Shown here: piece by piece, positions 43,679-58,100 of the stretch
How positions within the stretch are numbered: position 1 is the first letter of the stretch
How the letters are laid out: every line of letters starts with the position of its first letter
Source of the DNA: Symsagittifera roscoffensis
Taxonomy: Eukaryota > Xenacoelomorpha > Acoela > Convolutidae
Length of the DNA stretch: 64,000 bases
Reading direction: 5' to 3'
Assembly (NCBI RefSeq): GCF_963678635.1
Contig: NC_087070.1
Location: 5,676,539-5,740,538 of the forward strand
The notes under the pieces: model-generated
Told to the model about the DNA's origin: nothing
The model's input: the letters and a program-made list of their open reading frames with translations, nothing else
The model's database searches: none
Program-made: the position numbers and the translations under genes

Positions 43679-44697
43679 ATTATAGTAAAAAGTACACATT
43701 ATTCTCTAATAAATGAATGCGTATTTGCTGAAAAGTAGTAACAAAAGTAGTGGATAACTATAAAAGATCGACTAAATCAATCGTTTTGCCTAGATATCAT
43801 TTTATCAACTTCCTAGCTTAGAAGATTTGGATGAGTTCATGGCCTACTGCGTTTTCAAGCAGATAAGTAAGGGCTTAGGTATCAAAAAACATAATTTTTT
43901 TTACTGTTTTTATTGACTGACAGAGAAAAGATAAAAATTTGGTTAATTTTGTTAGAACTTGAACCTTCCAGATAATAATATACATCAGTCTGTATTGGAA
44001 TTTCACTTCAAAAAATTTTGAGGTTAAATAGGTTATCTAGACATATTTTTTTATCTGAAAATTATAGACAAACGGGTTTTTGGTGCCAATTTTGCTTTGG
44101 AGTTTTAAACGATTGTTGAAATAATATAGTTTTCCGAATTAAACTTTGCTCAAAAAGGACTCAGTCTGAAAATTGTGGCTCAAGCAGAAACCAAAAAAAA
44201 CTCACTTTGAAAATTTGTGAGAAAACAAAGTAGAAATTCAAGTTAATTCTCTAAAAATTTTGAGATCATTTTCTTCAATTTACGTTATAAGTAACATATT
44301 AAGAAAACACCGAGCATCAAGTAGTTCATTATACGTAATTATGTGTAACTCATTAAATTTTTTGTTATTAGTTGATGTATTAAAAAAACTTACATAAAAT
44401 TTCAACTGTTTTAAGGATAATTTTTTTCAAAGAAAATAACTCCGAGACAAAATTTTTGGTTAATTGATACATTTTTCCACTAAAGTGTTTTTTATTTACT
44501 TGGTTGAAATCGAGCAAAACTGTTCTTATGAAAGATGAAAGATGAATCTTAAATCAAAAAACTGCTATCAAGATCTACATATATTTAATTTTGTTTGAAA
44601 ATCTATATAATAGAATATGTTTAGAGAAAGTAGTAAGGGTTTTGCTGGAGTTTTTGAGCATCATTGAGCAAAATGACTGTCTTAGCAGAAATAATTA
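43679..44697. other. Unique spacer; no gene seen
   Basis: AT-rich sequence without sustained frames, repeats or recognisable signals. It ends where similarity to 14584 begins. Confidence 0.5.
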
Positions 44698-46300
44698 TAT
44701 AATCTGTCAATGAATATTATTTTAATTATGAAGCAATTCAAAGAGAAACTTTGTTGTTTCGTGTTTTTGATCTGGTTTGCCTCAGTTTTATTTCAATTGG
44801 AAGAATTGGAGTAACCATAGAAACATGCTGAATCAAACTTGCCTGAGAATCAAAATAAAAAATTGTTTATTTGATGCTCCTTTTCTGAGTTAAATTTCAT
44901 GAACCGTTCTTTTTGAAGATTTAAGCAAAAGCAGAAAGTCAAAAGTAGGTTTCATTGCGAATTTCTTTTTGCAATTCAGGTTTGAAGTTCCCAAGAAAGG
45001 TCTGCATAAAAAGCAGATAATATCCAGTAGACTTGTTCATATTCCCTTCACCTAAAAATTCAATTTCCATTTTGTGTTTATGTATTCTTTTTTGAAGGCT
45101 TCAAATGGTTCCAATTCTCTCACACTTAACCAGTTTCGAGAAACTTTGAACTAAAATCAACACTAAAAAGTGAATGTTTTGCAAATAATTGATTGTTATT
45201 GGTAAAAAATATATATTTTTTGCTGACTAGATTCAAAGTAGTAATTTAATTGGAGAATTGTTATCTGCTAAAGGTCAAATTGCACAAATTACAAAATAAT
45301 AATCAAACATTTGAGGTTTACCAACAATTTTGACTCTACCAGCAAATTGTTTGTTCAGTTGTGATCAGGATGATTGATGTATTCATGAAAAATATTGATA
45401 CATTATGTTGTAGAAGCAAACGAGAGAATATCAACAATTATGAAGAAGTCATGAGTTTTGTCAAACAGTGGATGTATTTTTTGAAAATTGTCTCCAAATT
45501 TTCCTCTAACATTTCTTTTTTTTTTGGATACCACGATAATTGTGGTAAACACTTGGAAACATTTTAAGTTCATTTCAATTGAGCAAGAGTTTTGAAGTTT
45601 TTTAGAATTTGAAATGATTTTAACCCTTGACGTAAAATCTAGCAAGATTCGAATCATGAACTTCTTTTTTTAAGTTTCAAAACTTTTTGTTTTAGTGATC
45701 ATTTCAAATGGTTTGGTTAACTAAAGTTACAATTACTTGGACAAGAAACTTGTTAGGAAAAATTGGATAGAGGCTGAGTCTGATCTGAAACACTTTGAAT
45801 TACTTGTTCAAAAATTATGGTTGTTCTCACAATTTTTCCAAGGAATGGGAAGTTTCTGCTAGGGTCCAGCTAATCTGAACAATTTTTGTAGTATATAAAA
45901 TTATATAACATAGATCTTAGCGTAAGTTAGATCAAATCTCATCGTTTTTTTATTTTTGAGAGAAAAAATATGAAAATACTCATATTATTTTAGTCAAAAT
46001 TTTGTGTCATTGTCTTAACATGATACCAATGGATATCATTTTGGGTTTTCACGCTTTTCACTTAATATAACACTAAATTTTCACAATTAGTTGAAGAATG
46101 ATTACAAAAATTTATTTATCTTAAAACGTAGGACTTTCATTATTCCCGTTTATATTTTAAAACTTTGCATTATCGGCAAAATCGGGTGCCAAAGTTTTTT
46201 GAAAATCAATTATTTTTCGAAATTTACCATCTTACCATCTGAAACTAAACCTATAACCTGTCCTAAAACATGGGAAATCTATAGCCTATCTTAATACATG
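44698..46300. repeat. Diverged leader of 30-kb copy 2
   Basis: Partner of 14584-16340, with the same order of landmarks and many substitutions and indels. It marks the left edge of the second 30-kb copy. Confidence 0.75.
45250..45620 (+). pseudogene. Paralogue of the broken gene at 15.15 kb
   Basis: The best open part is 45361-45567: MIDVFMKN, NNYEEVMSFVKQWMYFLK, GYHDNCGKHLETF. This part is open where the copy-1 version has stops, so each copy preserves different segments. Upstream the start region (Glu-Asn-Cys.. in place of the ATG) is damaged. Family unknown. Confidence 0.45.
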
Positions 46301-47545
46301 GATGTTCGCCTTCCCCCAGACGCTTTTAACCCGACATATACTACTCAGATCTTTGGTGGCGAAGAGAAAATAATTAACGGTTCAAAACTAATTGGGTTCG
46401 TGAAAAGTAACAACTTACTATTCAAAACAAGACTAAGTTTTACTGGGCGAAGCTCTGAATGTTACAACTGCTCTTTAAGGTTTACGAACAAATTTTATGG
46501 TTAAGAAAAGATAATGCATCAAAAAAGATTATAAAACTTTTTTTCATTATTTCACCTCCTTAAATGCTATTGGAAGGGCTCCGCCGACTCTTTTCACTCA
46601 GTCTCTTTCCAGCCCGTCAATTTTTGATCACACATTGTCCCCTTCAATTCTTTTTTATTTTATTTTTCTATCCCTACTTCACCCAGCCTGTTTTGATCTC
46701 ATTTCTCCCAACGTTTCCGCCCGCTTAAGATCACCCGAGGGTCACGCCAAGGTCACTTCGCGGGTTAATGATACCAAATTTATCACTTTAAGTAAGGAAG
46801 TCGAAATTTGGGCGAAAAAGTAGAAAAACATACTTCGAGCGCGAATAGTTTTTCCTTTCTTTAAAGTTTGTAACAATAGATTGGCAAAAAATGGACAGTT
46901 TTTTTATTTAATGATTTCAATTGACATTCAAACAGGCTTTCGAAATACCGTGATTAGTTTTAAGATGCAAAACGATTGCGTCAAAATTTATAGTTTAAGA
47001 ATTTTTAATGTTTCTGCGCATTTTTATTAGGTTTTCAAGAAGTAAGACGTTTTAGTTGAATCGTAAAGATAATTTCAAACTGTAGAAAATATACTTAAAA
47101 TTTTACCCGTAACCAACCAAGGCCTCTACAATTTGTATAGAAACTGTACACAGATATCTAACCTAATTTTCTGTGCTTCCTGTTAGGGGCAGATCTAGGA
47201 CTTGTTCGAGGGGAGAAAGGCGAAATTTCAGCGCTTTCTCTCCTAAAGCGCTAAAAAGACGCTGTTTTGGCCAAATTTTCAGGTTTTCAGAAAAAAAACA
47301 GGTCAAAAAAGCCGTTTTGGGCATTTTTTGGAAAATTTTGACAGAAAAATTGCGTTTTTTTGGGCGCGCGCTCCCCGTCAAAATCGGTATATATTGGCGC
47401 CGAAGGCGCAAATGGGTTTCCTAAAAATTAATTAAGGGGGACTCTGAGGGGGGGGGGGGGAGGGTCGTCTGTTTACTTTTTATCTAACTGTAATATAGTC
47501 AATGATATGTCCAGTATTTTTTGTCGATGAGGTAACTTTTCACGT

Positions 47546-47940
47546 TCAATTTAGTCGTCTGCGCAGCATAGAGAGGAAAAGCATCTCTTGTTCGTATGCG
47601 AGGTTATTTTTGTCCATCTCGTAGTTGTCGAACAGATCAAAGCCGACTCCCAGCTCGTGTTTGCCTCCACATCCTTTGTTCACGACTCGCACTGGAATAG
47701 AAACTTGTTGTCCCACCGTTTTGTTAGTCGCTTTTCCCAGGAAAGCTATAATTTTTTCAGCTTTGAAACTGTTCCATTTGTCGATTGGCACTCTCTTTTC
47801 AATCATTCCTGCCAGAACGCTGCAATAAGAGCCAATTTTCCAATGACCGAGTTTGACGCTGCATCGCGAAAGAGAGAGTTTATCTAAAAGCACACGACAG
47901 CCAACATAAAGATGGAAAACCCATTTATCCTTTTTATAGT
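47546..47940 (-). CDS. Second copy of the unknown open frame
   Basis: Identical over the 115 codons shared with 17591-17938. Upstream the only change seen is Ser to Lys near 47932. Frame retention cannot be used as evidence of function because the DNA is almost identical. Same caveats on start and strand as the first copy. Confidence 0.4.
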
Positions 47941-48596
47941 AACCAAGTCATAAATTTCAAATAAAAATTTTTCTGTTTTTTTTCGAACCTCAGTTAAAAG
48001 ACCTTTACTTGCGGCTTTCAGAAAAAACGACAGAATGTTTGTGTTTATGGTGTTTTTTCTCGAAAAATTTTACAGAAACATTTAACTTTTTTCTCTAAAA
48101 AATCAACTAGCTTTTTAACTAGCATTAGATATCAAAGGCAAAACTATGGAAAATTGACTGAAGAATAAACAGCTCATGAATGTTCGCTGTTCGTATTTGT
48201 GTTTTTTAGGCGAGTTGCTAGGTGAGGCGATCGTGTGGCTTTTCATGTGCGCAATGCATTTCTAAATGAACATTAAAAAAAGACAATAAAATTTAAAACT
48301 TTTATTTGTAGTTATATTTTTTGTGAAATAGAGATTAAATATATTTCAGGCCGTTTTCAGTGCTTTTTTAATGCGAGATGGTCAAAGTTTTGATTATTCT
48401 ACGTTTTAGTAACCAAGGTTTTTGTCATTTGTGTTCGTTTACGAACACAACGAAAGATTTTGAGAAATTAAAATGAAGGAGAAAAAAATCAAAGTTTTTG
48501 GTTTATGGAAAAATGCTGGTCAAACCATTTCCATATGAAAAGCCACTAATCACAGACCTTCCATGCAATTTCTGAACAAGCATGAAAAGTGTAATA

Positions 48597-48797
48597 CTAG
48601 CAGTTTTCCATATATGAAATTGTATGATTAGCATATTTAGTCAACCCCGGTCTCCTCACAAAATACAATGAAAAAGTTTCAATCCTTCTTTCACTTTGAA
48701 GGTTTACTGGATAAAAAAAACGTTTGCGAAAAATATCAATAAGTTGCGGAGAATAAGTCCTTGAACTATCTCTAATTTTATCCACAAACATTAACAA
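48597..48797 (-). pseudogene. Second copy of the fragment at 18643
   Basis: Same 66-codon frame with one Asp-to-Ala change. Confidence 0.3.
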
Positions 48798-48999
48798 AAT
48801 ACTTCCATAAAATCATTCATTTCAGAACATAAACAAAAAACAAGCCTTTACCAGCCCACCCTTACCTAGTTAATGTTCTAATTCAGATCTGAAATAATCT
48901 TTTTCAAATCGAAATTTCCAATTTGAAATAGGTTGTGAAAAGTTAACCAGCCCGCCCTTCCTAGTAAATGTTCTAATTCAGATCTGAAAAATTTTTGCA

Positions 49000-51900
49000 T
49001 TCAACTGGAATGCAAAATTTTTTTCGAAATTTCCTGCAAAATACAATGAATGATTTTAGTTTTCCGTTTATGTGCGAAAAAATTTAAATTGTTTTTGGTA
49101 AGATGCAAAATTTTATGTGGCTTTTCAAAAAATATATGCAAAAACCCATTTTTTCAAAAATGATATTGCGAAAAACTCGAAAACTTATAGTACAAAACTA
49201 GCTGACTAACTGCTTACAAAAATTTTATTTTGGTGAGTTTTCAAGCAACAGAAATGCAGAGGAACTTCATAAAAATTGATTTTCAACGGTGCAAGAAAAA
49301 CTCATTTTCTAGAATTGTTGTAGGCAGGGTTGCAATATTTAAAAGTAGGGTTTTTGAGACCAACAAAATCCCCATCTGGGGCTAACATCTTTCCTGGAGT
49401 ACAATTTTGGCAAGAAGAGCAGACTGATCAATTGAAGAGAAATGAAAAATATTGATTTTGAGATTAAATGAAAATGCAGGTAAACAACATGAGTCATCAT
49501 CATTTCTATTTTTGGAAGTAATAACATCATTTCTTTTTATAGACTATTTTGTATGGAATATCCAGCTCTGGAAATTGATTGAACTTCTTCTTCTAAAATT
49601 ACTCCACATTTCTCTACAAAAACCGTTCCTCCAGATGGCTGCTGCTTTGTGTCTAGCAATTCCCACTTTTTGTTCAGATTACTATGGAAAATCACTATTT
49701 ACTTCTGTTTTGAACGAATTTTACGAAAAATACTTAAAATCTCAAAATTTTTAAGTGCCTGCTTACATTCTTCATGTTCTTTGGAGAGTTGCGAATTCCG
49801 TTTTGGTTTTATAAGAACGACTCTCAGCCTAACTCTGCAGAGTTTAGATAATTACATTATATTAAATCAAAAAATTAACTGTCCTTACACGTTGTTCTAA
49901 CACCGATTTTGATCAAGTCTTTTTACATCATGCGGAGAAGGGTTCAATCAGCTTATTCGAGCAGTTAAACATAACTTACGAAGGAAGGAAGCCGAAAAGG
50001 CATAATTTTGCAAAGAAGCGCCTCACACGAAAGAATTAGGAAGCACTATCTAAGTTCTGATGAAAAACTTGCTTCCACTTAAACTCTTGGTTCAGCGTTT
50101 CTTGACAAAATTCGAAAAGATGAAAATTCAAAATATGAATCTGTTTTGTTGAAGATAATTGATTGCTTTCATGATGATCATGGTTCTTTGGTTAGTGATT
50201 ATGTAAGCTCTGCAATAAAATAATCGACACTCTTCAACGTACGTTTTTCTTCTAGCAGTTTAAACTGATAAATCTTAAACAGCTAAGAACTTGTTCGGAA
50301 AAAGTTTATTCAATTAAGACGAAATGTTTTTAGAAAATAGGAAATTTTGATAAATGTGTGAACAGTCGAAAGAAATTCTGTTTGAAATAAAAAATGACTT
50401 CGTTTTTGAAGTAATTGTCAACTTCTTCTTCCTGCGCCAGACCATGTTTTCTTCTCAACAGAGAAAATTTATCCTTATCTATTTTTAAGCAGAGACAAAT
50501 TTATTCTCTCTTTCATTTCTTTCTTGTACCTTTAACACGAACAATTTCATTTTTTCAACAACCAAGCAGAGAAACTTCTTGGGGACTGAAACACTTCTTC
50601 GGATCTCTGCAGAAGATGTCAAAATCAATTATTTCTTTAAAAGCTGTCATTTTTAGTAAATGTTCACTTGTCAGCAACTGAAAACATTTTCCGTATCCCA
50701 GATCCGCATTTTCATCAAAATTTTGTTCATCCAAATCATATGAAAACAGGTTTTTTTCCCAAAGGTGTCTTAAACATAGCTAACTCGTTTCTAAATTCTC
50801 TGGTTCTTTTACCATCGAGTTCTCTCCATTCTGAAAAAACTCTGATAACTTGCTCACTAGACTGGGAAATATTCTTAAATTTGAGAATCTTCATAGACTC
50901 AGTGACAATTTTAAACTAGATGCGTTAAATCGCTTTTTCTATCAAGATTGGAGTTAATTTTTGGTATTGATTTCCGTTTCTTCTGAAAAGTTTGTTCATG
51001 TTGATGGTTGAATTGGAATGAACTCAACTGTAGGAGCTATCAGTTAAAATCAACTAAATTCTTTTCAGCTGTATCCTATTACCAGCTAAAACCTCGAAAC
51101 TTATTTGCTTACCTTTTCTAAAAACGTACAAAACATCTGAAATGATTCAAAAAGTATTCAACGATGCAGGCAATTTGATTGAAAAAATAAATCAATTTGT
51201 GTCATTCATGTCGCTGATTTTGTTTTTTTTTGAAGTTTTGTAGAATAAGATGTTTCTTTGAAATGAAGCTAATTTTAAACGTTTTTCTAAGGAAAGAAAA
51301 AATTTCTTAAAATTATTCCTGTTGCTCGCAAACTTGATTGAGAATCTTTATTCAGATTTGAAAAAAAAATAAGTGAAAACAAGTTGTCAAGTTATTTTAT
51401 CCATCTCATCACCATGGTAGGAAAAAAAAAATTTCGTTCTGGATTGATTGAATTTTTATTGGATACTTCTAGTACTTAGACGAATCTAGAAGATAATTTG
51501 TGGAGACTTCTCATAAAATTTTAAGAGTTGATTGTAGATTCTTACCTTTAAAAGATTCTGGAAGCTAATGAGTATTGACTTAATTTTCTCTGGTGAACTT
51601 ATTCTACAATTTTCTCAGATATAAGAAAAACAATGCGTAATGACGTCAATTTTTTTATTTTGGATTTATTTCTAAAACGAAAGACATCTTTTCAGTTCTG
51701 TTCAAAAGTTTGCATCACATCATAGTCCCGGATCAGCTAATTTGTATGTACGAGTTTGATTTGTTAAAACTGTTGATTTTTTATTAATTTTTATTGTTCT
51801 GTGAATAGTGAGCTTGTCAATTTTTCGACAATTAAAAGAACATTTGAAAATGTGTTAATGAGATTCATGTCAAAGATGCTTTTTTCCAGCTGAATCATTT

Positions 51901-52054
51901 TTTCACATAAAAAAAAATGTATGTAATTTGTAGCACGTATGTAAAAATCATCTCAGATTTTCTAGCAAGAACCAAATTTTGAGTTGATTTTCATGACAAG
52001 TATGCAAATTGTTTCACCCAGTTTTATTCAAGGAATAAAAAAAAATGTTTTTTT
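49000..52054 (+). repeat. Array unit 1'
   Basis: Matches unit 1 at an offset of about 29954 with scattered single-base differences. Anchor at 49932. Confidence 0.9.
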
Positions 52055-55000
52055 TTCAACTGGAGTGCAAAAATTTTTTCGAAATTTCCTGCAAAATACA
52101 ATGAATGATTTTAGTTTTCCGTTTATGTGCAAAAAAATTTAAATTGTTTTTGGTAAGATGCAAAATTTTATGTGGCTTTTCAAAAAATATATGCAAAAAC
52201 CCATTTTTTCAAAAATGATATTGCGAAAAACTCGAAAACTTATAGTACAAAACTAGCTGACTAACTGCTTACAAAAATTTTATTTTGGTGAGTTTTCAAG
52301 CAACAGAAATGCAGAGGAACTTCATAAAAACTAATTTTCAACGGTGCAAGACAAACTCATTTTCTAGAATTGTTGTAGGCAGGGTTGCAATATTTAAAAG
52401 TAGGGTTTTTGAGACCAAGAAAATCCCCATCTGGGGCTAATATCTTTCCTGGAGTACAATTTTGGCAAGAAGAGCAGACTGATCAGTTGAAGAGATATGA
52501 AAAATATTGATTTTGAGATTAAATGAAAATGCAGGTAAACAACATGAGTCATCATCATTTCTATTTTTGGAAGTAATAACATCATTTCTTTTTATAGACT
52601 ATTTTGTATGGAATATCCAGCTCTGGAAATTGATTGACCTTCTTCTTCTAAAATTACTCCACATCTCTCTACAAAAACCGTTCCTCCAGATGGCTGCTGC
52701 TTTGTGTCTAGCACTTCCCACTTTTTGTTCAGATTATTATGGAAAATCACTATTTACTTACTTCTGTATCGAACGAGTTTTACAAAAAATACTTAAAATC
52801 TAAATTTTTTTTAAAGGCCTGCTTACATTCTTTATGTTCTTTGAAGAGTTGTGAATACCGTTTTGGTTTAATAAGAACGTCTCTCAGCCTACTTCTGCAG
52901 AGTTTAGATAATTACATTATATTAAATCAAGAAATTAACTGTCCTTAGACGTTGTTCTAACACGGATTTTGATCAAGTGTTTTTACATCATGCGGAGAAG
53001 GGTTCAATCAGCTTATTCGAGCAGTTAAACATAACTTACGAAGAAAGGAAGCCGAAAAAGACATAGTTTTGCAAAGAAGCGCCTCACGCAAAAAAAAATT
53101 AGGAACCACTATCTAAGTACTGATCAAAAACTTGCTTCCACTTAAAATCTTGCTTCAGCGTTTCTGGACAAAATTCGAAAAGACGAAAATTCAAAATATG
53201 AATCTGTTTTGTTGAAGATAATTGAATGCTTTCATGATGATCATGGTTCTTTGGTTAGTGATTATCTAAGCTCTGCAATAAAATAATCAACACTCTTCAA
53301 CGTAAGTTTTTCTTCCAGCAGTTCAAACTGATAAATCTTAAACAGCTAAGAATTGGTTCGGAAAAACTTTATTCAATTAAGACGAAGTAGTTTTAGAAAA
53401 TAAAAAACTTTGATAATTGTGTGAGCGGTCAAAAGAAATGCGGTTTGAAATAAAAAAAGACTTCGTTCGTGAAGTAATTGTCAATTTCTTTTTCCTGCGC
53501 CAGACCATGTTTTCTTCTCAACAGAGAAAATTTATCCTTTTCTTTCTTTTCAGCAGAGACAATTTATTCTCTCTTTCATTTATTTTTTTTTACCTTTAAC
53601 ACGAACTGTTTCAATTTTTCAACAATCAAGCAGAGAAAACTCTAAGGGACTGAAACACTTCTTCGGATCTCTCCAGAAGAAGTCAAAATCAATTATTTCT
53701 TTAAAAGCAGTCATTCTTAGTATATGTTCACTTGTGAGCAACTGAAAACTTTTTCCGTATCCCAGATCCGCATTTTCATTAAAATTTTGGTTCATCCAAA
53801 TCATATGAAAACATGTTTTTTCCCCAAAGGTGTCTTAAACATAGCTAACTCGTTTCTAAATCCTCTGGTTCTTTTACTATCGAGTTCTCTTCATTCTGAA
53901 AAAATTCTGATAACTTGCTCACTAGACTGGGAAATATTCCTAAAGTTGAGAATTTTCATAGACTCAGTGACAATTTTAATCTGGATGCGTGAATTCGCTT
54001 CTTCTATCAAGATTGGTGTTAACTTTTGGAATTGATTTCCGTTTCTTCTGAAAAGTTTGTTCATGTTGATGGCTGAAATGGAATGATCTCAACTGTAGGA
54101 GGTTTTCAGTTAAAATCAACTAAATTATTTTCAGCTGTATCCTATTACCAGCTAAAACCTCGAAACGTTTTTGCTTACCTTTTCTAAAAATGTACAAAAC
54201 ATCTGAAATGATTCAAAAGGTCTTCAACGATGCAGGCAATTTGGTTAAAAAATCAAACAATTTGTGTCATCCATTTCGCTGATTTTGTTTTTTTTATGAA
54301 GTTTTGTAGAAAAAGATTTTATTTGAACTGAAGCTAATTATAAACGTTTTTTTAAGAAAAGAAAAAATTTCTTAAAATTGTTCCTGTTGCTCGCAACCTT
54401 GATTGAGCATCTTTCTTCAGATTTGAAAAAAAAACAAATGAAAACAATTTGTCAAGTTAATTTATCTATCTCATCACCCTGTTAGGAAAAAAAGATTTCG
54501 TTCTGGATTGATTGAGTTTTTAATGGATACTTCTAGTACTTAGACGATTCTAGAAGATAATTTGTGGGGACTTCTCTTAAAATTTTAGGAGTTAATTGTA
54601 GATTTTTACCTTTAAAAGATTCTGGCAGCTAATGAGTATTGACTTAGTTTTCTCTGGTGAACTTATTCTACAATTTTCTCAGATTTAAGAAAAATAATGC
54701 GTAATGACGTCAATTTTTTTATTTTGGATTTATTTGTAAAACGAAAGACATCTTTTCAGTTCTGTTCAAAAGTTTGCATCACAACATAGTCCCGGATCAG
54801 CTAATTTATATGTACGAGTTTGATTTGTTAAAACTGTTGATTTTTTTTATTAATTTTTATCGTTCTGTGAATAGTGAGCTGGTCAATTTTTCTACAATTA
54901 AAAGAACATTTGATAATGTGTTAATGAGAATCAAGTCAAAGATGGTTTTTTTCCAGCTGAATCACTTTTTCGCATAAAAATGTATGTAATTTTTAGCACG

Positions 55001-55119
55001 TATGTAAGAATCATCTCAGATTTTCTAGCAGGAGCCAAAACTTTGAGTTGAATTTCATGACAAGTATGCAAATTGTTTCACCCAGTTTTATTCAAGGAAT
55101 AAAAAAAAATTGTTTTTTT
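52055..55119 (+). repeat. Array unit 2'
   Basis: Matches unit 2 over most of its length, including the intact last exon (54760-54977). Near 52400-52450, however, it carries the unit-1 type AAAATCCCCATC and TCCTGGAG sequence instead of the unit-2 variant, a sign of exchange between units. Anchor at 52992. Confidence 0.88.
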
Positions 55120-58100
55120 TTCAACTGGAATGCAAAAAATTTTTCGAAGTTTCCTGTAAAATACAATGAATGATTTTAGTTTTCCGTTTATGTGCAAAAA
55201 ATTTAAATTGTTTATGGTAAGATGCAAAATTTTATGTGGTTTTTCAAAAAATATATGCAAAAACCCATTTTTTCAAAAATGATATTGCGAAAAACTCGAA
55301 AACGTGTAGTACAAAACTAGCTGACTAACTGCTTACAAAAATTTTATATTGGTGAGTTTTCAAGCAATAGAAATGCAGAGGAACTTTATAAAAATTAATT
55401 TTCAACGGTGAAAGACAAACTCATTTTCTAGAATTGTTGTAGGCAGGGTTGGAATATTTAAAAGTAGGGTTTTTGAGACCAAGAAAATCTCCCATCTGGT
55501 GCTAACATCTTTCCTGGAGTACAATTTTGGCTAGAAGAGCAGACTGATCAATTGAAGAGAAATGAAAAATATTGATTTTGAGATTAAATGAAAATGCAGG
55601 TAAACAACATGAGTCATCATCATTTCTATTTTTGGAAGTGCTAATATCATTTCTTTTTATAGGATATTTTATATGAAATATCCAGCTCTGGAAATTGATT
55701 GAATCTCCTTCTTCTAAAATTATCCAGATCTCCCTACAAAAACCGTTTTTCCGGATGGCTGCTGCTATGTGTCAAGCACTTCCCACTTTTGTTCAGATTT
55801 TTATGGAAAATGGCTATTTACTTCTGTTTCGAACAAATTTTACAAAAAATACTTAAAATCTCAATTTTTTTAGGTGCCTGCTTACAGTGTTTATGTTCTT
55901 TGGAGAGTTGTGAATTCCGTTTTGGTTTAATAAGAACGTCTCGCAGCCTAACTCTTCAGTGTTTAGATAATTACCTTATATTAAATCAAGAAATTAACTG
56001 TCCTTGCACGTTGTTCTAAATCCGATTTTGATCAAGTGTTTTAACATCATGCGGAGAAGGGTTCAATCAGCTTTTTCGAGCAGTTAAACATAACATACGA
56101 AGGAAGGAAGCCGAAAAAAGGCATAGTTTTGCGGAGAAGCGCCTCACGCGAAAAAAATTAGGAAGCACTATCTAAGTTCTGATCAAAAACTTGCTTCCAC
56201 TTAAACTCTTGGCTCAGCGTTTCTGGACAAAATTGGAAAAGACGAAAACTCAAAATATGAATCTGTTTTGTTGAAGATAATTGAATGTTTTCATGATGAT
56301 CATGGTTCTTTGGTTAGTGATTATGTAAGCTCTGCAATAAAATAATCAACACTCTTCAACGTAGGTTTTTCTTCTAGCAGTTTAAACTGATAAATCTTAA
56401 ACAGCTAAAAATTGGTTCGGAAAAACTTTATTCAATTAAGACGAAATGTTTTTAGAAAATAGGAAACTTTGATAAATGTGTGAACAGTCGAAAGAAATTC
56501 AGTTTGAAATAAAAAATGACTTCGTTTTTGAAGTAATTGTCAATTTCTTCTTCCTGCGCCAGACCATGTTTTCTTCTCAACAGAGAAAATTTATCCTTTT
56601 TTTCCTTTTCAGCAGAGACAATTTATTCTCTCTTTCATTTCTTTCTTTTACCTTTAACGCGAACTGTTTCAATTTTTCAACAATCAACAAGAGAAACTTC
56701 TAAGGGACTGAAACACTTCTTCGGATCTCTCCAGAAGAAGTCAAAATCAATTATTTCTTTAAAAGCAGTCATTCTTAGTATATGTTCACTTGTGAGCAAC
56801 TGAAAACTTTTTCCGTATCCCAGATCCGCATTTTCATTAAAATTTTGGTTCATCCAAATCATATGAAAACATGTTTTTTCCCCAAAGGTAACTTAAACAT
56901 AGATAACTCGTTTCTAAATTCTCTGGTTCTTTTACTATCGAGTTCTCTTCATTCTGAAAAAATTCTGATAACTTGCTCACTAGACTGGGAAATATTCCTG
57001 ATTTTGAGAACCTTCATAGACTCAGTGACAATTTTAAACTGGATGCGTTAAATCGCTTCTTCTATCAAGGTTGATGTTAACTTTTGGAATTGATTTCCGT
57101 TCCTTCTGAAAAGTTTGTTCATGTTGATGTTTGAATTGGAATGAACTCAACTGTAGGAGGTTTTCAGTTAAAATTAACTAAATTCTTTTCAGCTGTATCC
57201 TATTACCAGCTAAAACCTCGAAACGTTTTTGCTTACCTTTTCTAAAAACGTACAAAACATCTGAAATGATTCAAAAGGTATTCAACGATGCAGGCCATTT
57301 GGTTAAAAAATCGAACAATTTGTGTCATCCATTTTGCTGATTTTATTTTTTAAGAAGTTTTGTAGAATAAGATGTTTATTTGAACTGAAGCTAATTTTAA
57401 ACGTTTTTCTTGGAAAAAAAAATTTCTTAAAATTATTCCTGTTGCTCGCAACCTTGATTGAGCATCTTTTTTCAGATTTGAAAAAAAAACAAGTGAAAAC
57501 AAATTTTCAAGTTATTTTATCCATCTCATCACCCTGGTAGGAAAACAAGATTTCGTTCTGGATTGATTGAGTTTTTATTGGATACTTCTAGTACTTAGAC
57601 GATGCTAGAAGATAACTTGTGGGGACTTCTCATAAAATTGTTGGAGTTAATTGTAGATTCTTATCTTTAAAAGATTTTGGAAGCTAATGAGTATTGACTT
57701 AATTTTCTCTGGTGAACTTATTCTACAATTTTCTAAGATATAAGAAAAAAAATGCGTAATGACGTCAATTTTTTTTATTTTGGATTTATTTCTAAAACGA
57801 AAGTCATCTTTTCAGTTGTGTTCAAAAGTTTGCATCACATCATAGACCCGGATCAGCTAATTTGTATGTACGAGTTTGATTTGTTAAAACTTTTGATTTT
57901 TTTATTAATTTTTATTGTTCTGTGAATAGTGAGCTTGTCATTTTTTCTACAATTAAAAGAACATTTGAAAATGTATTAATGAGATTCATGTCAAAGATGG
58001 TTTTCTTCCAGCTGAATCATTTTTTCACATAAAAAAAAATGTATGTAATTTGTAGCACGTATGTAAAAATCATCTCAGATTTTCTAGCAAGAACCAAAAC

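Larger units (their letters stand above)
46301..48999. repeat. Flank of 30-kb copy 2
   Basis: Nearly identical to 16341-19045 beyond about 46800. Differences include the G run (13 instead of 22), single-base changes, and one inserted T near 48429. Confidence 0.85.
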
